Positions 44,831 to 51,832 of a stretch of DNA of 64,000 bases are shown here, in pieces (position 1 is the stretch's first letter; each line of letters opens with the position of its first letter). Under the pieces are notes generated by a model. That model saw nothing but the letters and a program-made list of their open reading frames with translations, was not told where the DNA came from and searched no databases. This DNA comes from Bombella mellum (GTDB taxonomy: Bacteria > Pseudomonadota > Alphaproteobacteria > Acetobacterales > Acetobacteraceae). Location: assembly GCF_014048465.1 (NCBI RefSeq), contig NZ_PDLY01000001.1:186001-250000 (forward strand), in the 5' to 3' direction. Both the position numbers and the translations under genes were made by a program.

Positions 44831-45583
44831 TTAGCCTGCCTGACGTAGGGGAGCTGAGGGACCGTCAGGAAAGCTCTGTGTCGTGGAGTGGTGGGACGCA
44901 GCCGACGTGGCGGCAGGATCCTGAAGAATGTAGCCACGGCCCCAGACGGTCGTGATCATGTGCTCCGCACCAAAACGCTGGAGCTTGCGACGCAGCTTGC
45001 AGATGAACACGTCGATGATCTTCATCTCCGGCTCGTCAATGCCACCATACAGATGGTTCAGGAACATGTCCTTGGTCAGCACCGCACCCTTGCGCAGCAG
45101 GAGCAGCTCCAGGATGGCGTATTCCTTGCTTGTCAGGTGCAGGAAGTGGCCGTTGACGCTGACCATCCGGCTCTCGAGGTCCAGCTCCAGCGGGCCGACA
45201 CGCAGACGAGGTTCCGAGATGCCATAGGCGCGGCGTGTCAGGGCCTGGATGCGGGCCTGTGCCTCGCTGATGTCGAACGGCTTGGTGACATAGTCATCGG
45301 CCCCGGCAGAAAAAGCGGCAACTTTTGTCTGGGAATCTGTTCGGGAGGACAGCACCATGATGGGCGTGGAAACCCGGGAGCGGCGGAGCTGGCGGATGAG
45401 TTCCTCACCCGGCAGATCGGTAAGCCCCAGTTCGGTTATGAAAAGATCATAATCATAGTGCTTGAACAGGTTGAGGGCTTCATCAGCGGTTTTCACATGG
45501 TCAACCGTATAAGAGGACTTCCCCAGTACCTTTATCAGATGGCCTACAGCGACGCTGTCGCTATCAGCGATGAGAATACGCAT
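44831..45583 (-). CDS. ctrA: CtrA-family cell-cycle response regulator with Glu at the phosphorylation site
   Basis: A 250-residue OmpR-type regulator. The winged-helix half is plainly CtrA: LTSKEYAILELLLLRKGAV, MFLNHLYGGIDEPEMKIIDV, FICKLRRKL and VWGRGYILQDP. The receiver is altered. The phospho-acceptor, Asp51 in Caulobacter CtrA, is Glu51 here (ITELGLTDLPG, codon GAA at 45433-45431), and the acidic pair near the start reads ADSDS instead of EDD. K101 (TKPFD) is kept. The C-terminus ends LRQAG, not the Ala-Ala that targets Caulobacter CtrA to ClpXP. Glu at this position is known to mimic phosphorylation in engineered CtrA, so the protein may be constitutively active; that is inference. GGGAG lies eight bases before the ATG. 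Confidence 0.92.
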   Translation of the reverse strand: MRILIADSDSVAVGHLIKVLGKSSYTVDHVKTADEALNLFKHYDYDLFITELGLTDLPGEELIRQLRRSRVSTPIMVLSSRTDSQTKVAAFSAGADDYVTKPFDISEAQARIQALTRRAYGISEPRLRVGPLELDLESRMVSVNGHFLHLTSKEYAILELLLLRKGAVLTKDMFLNHLYGGIDEPEMKIIDVFICKLRRKLQRFGAEHMITTVWGRGYILQDPAATSAASHHSTTQSFPDGPSAPLRQAG

Positions 45584-46027
45584 AATTTCAACTCCCTTGA
45601 ACTGGTTGTATTATGAGAGTGCATTTTTATAAAATGCAACCATTGATTGTTTTTATGGTAATTCACACAACTAAAAGCATGTTTACCTATGTGGCTTACG
45701 TGTGGCTTTTTTATGTTAAGTGGGTGATTTTTTGGTGTCATACTTGCTCATATGGTGAGGTATAGGTGATCCTATACTTGATAATTATTGTAATGTTAAT
45801 TTTCTACTACAGAAAATTTTTTTTGTACTTATATAAGTAAACTCTATATCTGTGATTTTTTTTGCGAAAAATATTAAGTTAAAGCAACCTTGGTATAGAA
45901 TTAAATTGTTTTGTTTTAGATATATTTAATCATGTCAGAAGGGTTCTATATTATGACAATTACTTCTCATTATTTCTGAGAAGTTAATGGGAGTGTTTTT
46001 ATCCTGTTTAGAAAGAATGAGGCAGCC
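45584..46027 (-). promoter_or_regulatory. Long AT-rich regulatory region upstream of ctrA
   Basis: About 440 bases with no convincing gene and much lower GC than the surroundings. It contains a hairpin GCATTTT / AAAATGC with a 3-base loop (45621-45637) in the ctrA leader, two direct copies of GTGGCTT 11 bases apart (45691-45697 and 45702-45708), and a perfect dyad GTATAGG / CCTATAC around TGAT (45760-45777). Isolated TTAA and TTAAC half-sites occur, but no complete TTAA-N7-TTAA CtrA box was found. Promoter positions are unassigned. Confidence 0.5.
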
Positions 46028-46061
46028 GCAGGGGCGATTCCGGGTCACGAATCGTCCCTGC
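46028..46061 (-). terminator. Hairpin at the end of the ankyrin-hisC-M29 operon
   Basis: GCAGGGGCGATTC and GAATCGTCCCTGC pair over 13 positions with one G-T, around an 8-base loop. It starts about 20 bases after the last gene; the downstream minus-strand sequence is mixed T and C (CATTCTTTC). Confidence 0.6.
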
Positions 46062-46082
46062 TCCGGTTTCCGCCGGGTGGAG

Positions 46083-46544
46083 TCAGGCCTGTCCGCTTTC
46101 CGTTCCGCTGGAAGCCAGAAGCTGCGTGATCTGTTCTGGCGTGCCAATCAGGGCACAGGCGACGGGATGGGTCCTGTCCGCCACCAGAACGATGCGTGTC
46201 TCTGATGAGCTGGGGAAAAGGTCGGTCTCGACCGTGAAGACGGAAGCATCCTGCTTCCGCTGGGTTTCCGCCTCACGGGCGGCCTCGCCAAGAAGACGGC
46301 TGCTGATGCGTTCCAGCGCAGGGAGCAGGCGGCTGGCCGTCTGCTCCTCCGTTTCTGCCGGGCCATTTCCGTCATGGGCGGGGCGGCGGTGATGGGCGAT
46401 CAGTTCATTCCATCCCGCACGGGTCAGGAAGCTGGGGATGCCCGTTTCTGGCGTTTCCCGTTCGGCCCGGAGGATGAGTCCATCCCGGGCCATGGTGAGA
46501 ATGTCCAGCCTCGGCAGGCGGGAGGGATCAAGAGTTATGGCCAT
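46083..46544 (-). CDS. Hypothetical protein coupled to the M29 peptidase gene
   Basis: A 153-residue cytosolic protein that I do not recognise. It has no membrane segment or signal. Visible features are LDILTMARDGLILRAERET near the start, a Glu/Ala-rich helix in the middle, and a beta-like VFTVETDLFPSSSETRIVLV followed by PVACALIGTPEQITQLL. The ATG at 46544 shares bases with the peptidase stop (TGATG), which favours it over one nine bases upstream and implies translational coupling. Confidence 0.65.
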   Translation of the reverse strand: MAITLDPSRLPRLDILTMARDGLILRAERETPETGIPSFLTRAGWNELIAHHRRPAHDGNGPAETEEQTASRLLPALERISSRLLGEAAREAETQRKQDASVFTVETDLFPSSSETRIVLVADRTHPVACALIGTPEQITQLLASSGTESGQA

Positions 46545-47782
46545 CAGATCCATTCACCGGAGCGCATGAGTGGCGTGCGCTGGCCATCCTTCAGGCCGTC
46601 AATGTCGATCCTGTCGGACCCGATCATCCAGTCGATGTGAATGATGGAATGGTTGGCGCCACGGGCGGCCAGCTCTTCTTCGCTCAGCCCTTCGGGGTTG
46701 GTCATGCACTTCGTGTAGGCCTGGCCGAGGGCGATGTGGCAGGCGGCATTCTCGTCGAACAGGGTGTTCTGGTACAGGATGCCACTCTGGGAGATGGGGG
46801 ACGAGTGGGGCACGAGGGCGACCTCGCCGATGCGGCGGGCCCCTTCGTCACTGCCCAGAATACGCTGGAGCACATCCTCGCCCTTGCTGGCGTGGGCTTC
46901 CACGATGCGGCCCTTCTCGAAGCGGACCTGGATGCCGTCGATGAGTGACCCCTGATGGAAGAGCGGCTTGGTGCTGGAGACGGTTCCCTCCACACGGGCA
47001 CGGTGCGGCGTGGTGAAGACTTCTTCCGTCGGAATGTTCGGATTGCAGACGACGCCGTTTCTGGCTTCTTCGGAGCCACCGGCCCAGAGGTGTCCATCCG
47101 CCAGCCCGACCGTCAGGTCCGTGCCCGGCCCGGTGAAGTGCAGGGCGTCGAAGCGGCGGTCATTCAGCATGGCGGCCCGGGCGTGGAGGGTCCTGTTATG
47201 GTCCGCCCAGGCCGCCACCGGGTCGGCCACGTCCACACGGGAGGCGTGGAAGATTCCGTTCCACAGAGCTGTCATGGCCTCGTCTTCCGGCAGGTCGGGG
47301 AAGACCTGCCGGGCCCAGGCTGGCGTGGCGCAGGCGATGATGTTCCAGTTGATGTCAAAGTTTGTGATCCGCTCCATGGCCGGGCGATAGGCCGTGGAGT
47401 TTGCCCGGCTGACACGGGAGATGTGATCCGGATTCTGGTCCTTCAGCAGGGTCGGGTTGCCCCCCGTGATGGCCATGCGGGCGGCTCCTCTGCCAAAGGC
47501 GTCCGCCATGCCGCTGGCCAGCCAGTCCGCTGCCGTGTCGAAGCTGTCTTCATGACCGTGCCGGAAGCGGGCCAGCGTGGTTTCATCGTCCTGATACAGG
47601 GTGGTGACCAGCGAGGCTCCGGCCCTGTACGCATGGGCCGTGATGTGCCGGATGAGGGGCACGGCCTCCAGCCCCGCCGTGATGATGAGCTGCTGGCCGG
47701 GCGTGATGTTCAGCCCCGTGCGGACGGAGACTTCGGCCAGACGGTCCAGAAGCCGGTCATGTGTGAAAGAGGATGTGGGCAT
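46544..47782 (-). CDS. M29-family aminopeptidase
   Basis: A 412-residue metallopeptidase of the AmpS/PepS/aminopeptidase T family, which removes N-terminal residues and uses two metal ions. Supporting parts are GLNITPGQQLIITAGLEAVP near the start, NIPTEEVFTTPHRARVEGTV around the middle with a metal-binding Glu, GEVALVPHSSPIS, and IIHIDWMIGSDRIDIDGL at the end with the late His and Asp. No export signal is seen. It is the third gene of the ankyrin-hisC-M29 operon, 44 bases after hisC. Confidence 0.88.
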   Translation of the reverse strand: MPTSSFTHDRLLDRLAEVSVRTGLNITPGQQLIITAGLEAVPLIRHITAHAYRAGASLVTTLYQDDETTLARFRHGHEDSFDTAADWLASGMADAFGRGAARMAITGGNPTLLKDQNPDHISRVSRANSTAYRPAMERITNFDINWNIIACATPAWARQVFPDLPEDEAMTALWNGIFHASRVDVADPVAAWADHNRTLHARAAMLNDRRFDALHFTGPGTDLTVGLADGHLWAGGSEEARNGVVCNPNIPTEEVFTTPHRARVEGTVSSTKPLFHQGSLIDGIQVRFEKGRIVEAHASKGEDVLQRILGSDEGARRIGEVALVPHSSPISQSGILYQNTLFDENAACHIALGQAYTKCMTNPEGLSEEELAARGANHSIIHIDWMIGSDRIDIDGLKDGQRTPLMRSGEWI

Positions 47783-47826
47783 GGGTCTGTCCTGTTAATT
47801 TGTAAAATGATGAGGGGGCTGACGTT

Positions 47827-48891
47827 TCAGTGGGGCAGGAGGTCATCCAGTGCGGCCAGCAGGGCGTCCATCTCTTCATCCGTGCCGATGGTGATGCGGA
47901 GCCAGTCGCTGATGCGGGGGCTGCCGCCCTGATGGCGGACGATGATGGCCCGTTCCCGCAGGCCGGTGAAAAGCGTGTCAGCCGGGCAGGACGGGTGATG
48001 GGCCAGAATGAAATTGGCCGTGGAGGGCAGGACCGTCATGCCACGTTCCCGCAGGGCTGTCACGGTGCGCTCCCGTGTGGCGATGATGCGGGTGGTGGTC
48101 CGTTCCAGCCACGCCGTGTCCCGTATGGAGGCTTCCGCCCCGGCCTGCGCTGGACGGGACAGCGGATAGGAGTTGAAGCTGTCCTTCACCCGTGTCAGCC
48201 CTTCCACCAGCTCCGCCGAGCCGATGGCATAGCCCACGCGCAGTCCCGCCAGACCGGAGGACTTGGAGAAGGTGCGGACGATGAGGAGGTTCGGATGACG
48301 CTGTGTCAGGGCCACGGCACTGGTCCCACCGAAATCGACATAGGCTTCATCAATGATGACGGTCTGGGTGGTGAAGCGTTCCAGAAGCCCCTCGATGGCT
48401 GACAGGGGCAGGCTGATGCCGGTATTGGCATTGGGGTTGGCGATTATGACACCGCCCGCCGGGCCGTCATAATCGTCCGGTGCGATGGTGAAATCATCCC
48501 GCAGGGGAATGGTACGGTAATCCAGCCCGAACATCTGGCAGTAGATCGGATAGAAGCCATAGGTCACGTCGCTGAACAGGACCGGTGCATCGTCACGGAA
48601 GAGGGCCCGGAAGGCATGGGCCAGGACCTCGTCGGAGCCGTTCCCGGTGAAGACGCATTCGACCGGAACTCCTTCCCGTTCGGCAATGGCCGTGCGCAGG
48701 GCCAGGGCCGTCGGGTCCGGATAGAGGCGCAGGTCATCATTCACGCTGGCCCTCATCGCTCCCAGCGCACGGGGAGACGGGCCGTAGGGGGACTCATTGG
48801 TGTTCAGCTTGACCAGATTGGTCATGCGGGGCTGCTCGCCAGGGATGTAGGGCTGGAGGTCGTGGACCTGCCGGTTCCAGAAGCGGCTCAT
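47827..48891 (-). CDS. hisC: Histidinol-phosphate aminotransferase
   Basis: A 354-residue class I/II PLP aminotransferase acting near the end of histidine synthesis; relatives can also transaminate aromatic precursors. LQPYIPGEQP and LVKLNTNESPYGPSPRA are the family opening, FTGNGSDEVLAHAFRAL binds PLP phosphate, NPNANTG follows, and the Schiff-base Lys lies in RTFSKSSGLAGLRVGYA. It overlaps the upstream ankyrin gene by four bases (ATGA). No other his genes are nearby. Confidence 0.94.
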   Translation of the reverse strand: MSRFWNRQVHDLQPYIPGEQPRMTNLVKLNTNESPYGPSPRALGAMRASVNDDLRLYPDPTALALRTAIAEREGVPVECVFTGNGSDEVLAHAFRALFRDDAPVLFSDVTYGFYPIYCQMFGLDYRTIPLRDDFTIAPDDYDGPAGGVIIANPNANTGISLPLSAIEGLLERFTTQTVIIDEAYVDFGGTSAVALTQRHPNLLIVRTFSKSSGLAGLRVGYAIGSAELVEGLTRVKDSFNSYPLSRPAQAGAEASIRDTAWLERTTTRIIATRERTVTALRERGMTVLPSTANFILAHHPSCPADTLFTGLRERAIIVRHQGGSPRISDWLRITIGTDEEMDALLAALDDLLPH

Positions 48892-49391
48892 GGGGCGGGG
48901 GTCTCCGCAAGGAGGCTGCCGAGGCCCTGCCGGTGGGCGAGGTCCCGGGCCGAAAGACCCTCGGCATCCCGTAGGTCGGGGTCGGCCCCACGGTCCAGCA
49001 GCAGGCGGGCCATGCCCTGTCGGCCGAACATGATGGCGAACATGAGCGGCGTGCGCCCGGCATGGTTGGCCCGGTCGATCTCCGCCCCACGGTCCAGCAG
49101 CATGCGGGCGATGGCTTCATAACCCTTGAAGGCGACACCGGAGAGGGCGGTGGCCCCCTTGGCGTCCGTTCCGTTCGGGTCAGCCCCGCTGTCCAGCAGC
49201 AGGCAGGCCGTGTCGAGCTGGTCGTTGTAGGTGGCGACGATCAGCGGGGTGTAGCCCCGGCTGTCGGCACAGTCCGCCGGCATCCCGGCCTCAAGAAACT
49301 GCTTGACCAGATCATTCTCACCATTGCGGGCCGCATCGATGAAGAGAACGGTGATCTGCTCCGGGGTGAAGGACATTTCGGGCTGCGTCAT
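48888..49391 (-). CDS. Ankyrin-repeat protein
   Basis: A 167-residue protein made almost entirely of ankyrin repeats, four or more (DSRGYTPLIVATYNDQLD, DAKGATALSGVAFKGYEA, HAGRTPLMFAIMFGRQ, DAEGLSARDLAHRQG). The repeats mediate protein binding. The ATG at 49391 is chosen because the longer frame to 49685 has an unconvincing, Pro/Ser-rich extension. It has no signal peptide. The stop overlaps the hisC start, so they are co-translated; the partner protein is unknown. Confidence 0.85.
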   Translation of the reverse strand: MTQPEMSFTPEQITVLFIDAARNGENDLVKQFLEAGMPADCADSRGYTPLIVATYNDQLDTACLLLDSGADPNGTDAKGATALSGVAFKGYEAIARMLLDRGAEIDRANHAGRTPLMFAIMFGRQGMARLLLDRGADPDLRDAEGLSARDLAHRQGLGSLLAETPAP

Positions 49392-49736
49392 GGATGGGCT
49401 GCCTTTACGGTAAAGGAATGGTGTCAGAAGAGGCCACCGAATGTCCTGCCTGATGACGGTCAGGTCAAGGGGCGGTTTCCTGTGGTCTGCTGGATATGTG
49501 GTGCGGGGAGGGTGGATGGAAGAGGCCCTGCTGGCCGGAACTGGCTCCGGACTCTGACAGGTGTGGCCTGTCTGTGGAAGGGGCGCAGGAATTTTGCCCT
49601 TTTTGTCTGTTGAGCATTGCGTTCTTTCACAGGATAAGGCCAGTTGTGAAACATCCGGACCATTCCGGGCCGTGTTAAGGGGCACGGGCCTGGGCTGGGA
49701 GACCGGATGATTGTTTGAAGCGAGGACGTTAGATCA
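49392..49736. other. Divergent intergenic region between the ankyrin gene and tkt
   Basis: 345 bases without a credible gene. It must hold the promoters of the leftward ankyrin-hisC-M29 operon and the rightward pentose phosphate operon. The only promoter-like pair I see is at 49610-49638 on the + strand. Confidence 0.6.
49610..49638 (+). promoter_or_regulatory. Candidate promoter of the pentose phosphate operon
   Basis: TTGAGC (49610-49615), a 17-base spacer and GATAAG (49633-49638), leaving a leader of about 90 bases before the tkt start. Confidence 0.4.
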
Positions 49737-51812
49737 GTGAACAGTATGCTGTCGAAAATTAGCATAGACACGATCCGTACATTGGTGATGGATAGTGTAG
49801 AGCGCGCAAAGTCCGGTCATCCGGGTACCGCAATGGCTCTGGCTCCGGCCATGTATGCTTACTGGCAGTTTACGATGTATTATAACCCGGCCGATCCCTT
49901 TTGGCCGGGGCGTGACCGATTTATTCTGTCGGGTGGGCATGCGTCCATCCTTCTTTACGCCACGGTTTTTCTGGCCGGGGTGAAGGATGTGGAGAACGGG
50001 CAGGTGGTGGACCGCCCCGCCCTGACGCTAGAAGACCTGAAAAATTTCCGCCGTTTTGAGTCCCGCACGCCGGGTCATCCCGAATATGGCCTGACGGCCG
50101 GTGTGGAGATCACGACCGGGCCGCTGGGGCAGGGATGCAGCAGTGCCGTGGGCATGGCCCTGGCCGGGCGGTGGCTGGCCACCCATTACGGGCGGCCGGG
50201 GTTCGACTTGTTCGGGTATCATGTCACCTCTTTCTGTGGGGACGGAGACATCATGGAGGGCGTGTCCGCCGAGGCCGCCTCTCTGGCGGGTCATCTGAAA
50301 CTGGGGAACCTGACATGGGTCTATGACAGCAACCGCATTTCCATCGAAGGCTCCACGGACGTGACCTTCACGGAGAATGTGGCCATGCGGTTTGAGTCCT
50401 ATGGCTGGCAGGTGCTGGAAGTGGAGGACGGCAATGACGTTCCGGCCATCTGCGAGGCCCTGAAACAGGGACGGGAGGAAACGTCACGTCCGACCCTGAT
50501 CATTCTCAGGACGGTCATCGGCTATGGTGCACCGGGCAAGGCGGGTACGGCCTCCGCTCATGGTGAGCCGCTGGGTCGGGAAGAGCTGCTCGGTGCCAGG
50601 AAGGCCTATGGCTGGCCCGATGATGCTCCGGATTTCATGGTTCCGGATGGCGTGCAGGAGCATTTCGAGGAGCTGGCCGGGCAGCGTGGCCGCAGGGCGC
50701 AGGCGGAGTGGGACAGGCAGTTTGCCGCCTACTGTGCGCAGTACCCTGAAGAGGGTGACGAGCTGCGGCACATCTTCGCAGGGACCCTGCCCGAGGGCTG
50801 GGAACGTGACCTGCCCGTCTATCCGGCGGATGAGAAGGGACTGGCCTCCCGGCAGAGTTCCGGTGAGGTGCTCAATGCCGTGGCGTCCCAGTTCCCGTGG
50901 CTGGTCGGTGGGGCGGCGGACCTCGCCCCATCCACCAAGACGCTCATCAGGGGGGCACGGTCGGTGCAGGCTCCCTCGAACATGGTGCAGGAAGGGGGCG
51001 GCTATGATGGCCGCAACATGCATTTCGGCGTGCGTGAACATGCGATGGCCGCCATCTGCAACGGCCTTGCCCTGAGTGGCCTCAGGCCCTTCTGTGCCGG
51101 GTTCCTGATCTTTTCGGATTACATGAAGCCCGCCATCCGTCTGGCCGCCCTGATGCACCTGCCGGTGATCTATGTCTTCACGCATGATTCCATCGGCGTG
51201 GGGGAGGATGGGCCGACCCATCAGCCCATCGAGCAGCTTGCCCAGTTCCGGGCCATGCCGGGCCTGACCATGCTGCGTCCGGCGGATGCCAACGAGGTGG
51301 TGGAAAGCTGGCGTGTGGCCATGCAGCACCGTGCCGGCCCCGTGGCCCTGGCCCTGACACGCCAGAACCTGCCGACGCTGGACCGTACCCGCTATGCCCC
51401 GGCGGATGAAGTGGCCCGTGGGGGCTATGTCTTGGCGGACTGCGAGGGTGAGCCGGAGATACTGCTCATGGCCTCCGGGTCGGAAGTGTCGCTCGTGGTC
51501 GGAGCCTATGAGCGGCTGATGGCCGAGGGTGTCCGTGCCCGTGTGGTCTCCATGCCCAGTTTTGACCTCTTTGATGGTCAGGACAGGGCCTACCGTGACG
51601 CTGTCCTGCCACCTTCTGTCCGTAGGAGGGTTGGTGTAGAGATGGCCTCCGGTTTCGGCTGGGACCGTTATGTGGGGCTGGACGGGGTCGTGATGGCCAT
51701 GAACAGCTTCGGTGAATCCGGGGCTGCGGCGGAACTCATGGCGAAGTTCGGCTTCACGGTACAGGCCGTTTATGAACAGGCCCGCCAGCTGCTACACCCG
51801 GCTGCGGACTGA
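49737..51812 (+). CDS. tkt: Transketolase
   Basis: A 691-residue thiamine-diphosphate enzyme that moves two-carbon units between sugar phosphates. Conserved parts are RAKSGHPGTAMALAPAMYA, the GDGD motif from residue 168 (CGDGDIMEGVSAEAASLAGH) for Mg2+/ThDP, and the transketolase box THDSIGVGEDGPTHQPIEQL. The start is taken as GTG at 49737, ten bases after GAGGA; an ATG three codons later lacks that spacing. The first 60 codons are less GC-rich than the rest. It heads a seven-gene operon. Confidence 0.97.
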   Translation: MNSMLSKISIDTIRTLVMDSVERAKSGHPGTAMALAPAMYAYWQFTMYYNPADPFWPGRDRFILSGGHASILLYATVFLAGVKDVENGQVVDRPALTLEDLKNFRRFESRTPGHPEYGLTAGVEITTGPLGQGCSSAVGMALAGRWLATHYGRPGFDLFGYHVTSFCGDGDIMEGVSAEAASLAGHLKLGNLTWVYDSNRISIEGSTDVTFTENVAMRFESYGWQVLEVEDGNDVPAICEALKQGREETSRPTLIILRTVIGYGAPGKAGTASAHGEPLGREELLGARKAYGWPDDAPDFMVPDGVQEHFEELAGQRGRRAQAEWDRQFAAYCAQYPEEGDELRHIFAGTLPEGWERDLPVYPADEKGLASRQSSGEVLNAVASQFPWLVGGAADLAPSTKTLIRGARSVQAPSNMVQEGGGYDGRNMHFGVREHAMAAICNGLALSGLRPFCAGFLIFSDYMKPAIRLAALMHLPVIYVFTHDSIGVGEDGPTHQPIEQLAQFRAMPGLTMLRPADANEVVESWRVAMQHRAGPVALALTRQNLPTLDRTRYAPADEVARGGYVLADCEGEPEILLMASGSEVSLVVGAYERLMAEGVRARVVSMPSFDLFDGQDRAYRDAVLPPSVRRRVGVEMASGFGWDRYVGLDGVVMAMNSFGESGAAAELMAKFGFTVQAVYEQARQLLHPAAD

Positions 51813-51832
51813 CTGGAGAGGAGTAGGGGATC

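Noticed and set aside
45584-46027. CtrA autoregulatory box TTAA-N7-TTAA upstream of ctrA
   Set aside because: Several TTAA tetramers occur in this AT-rich stretch, but no pair has the right spacing.
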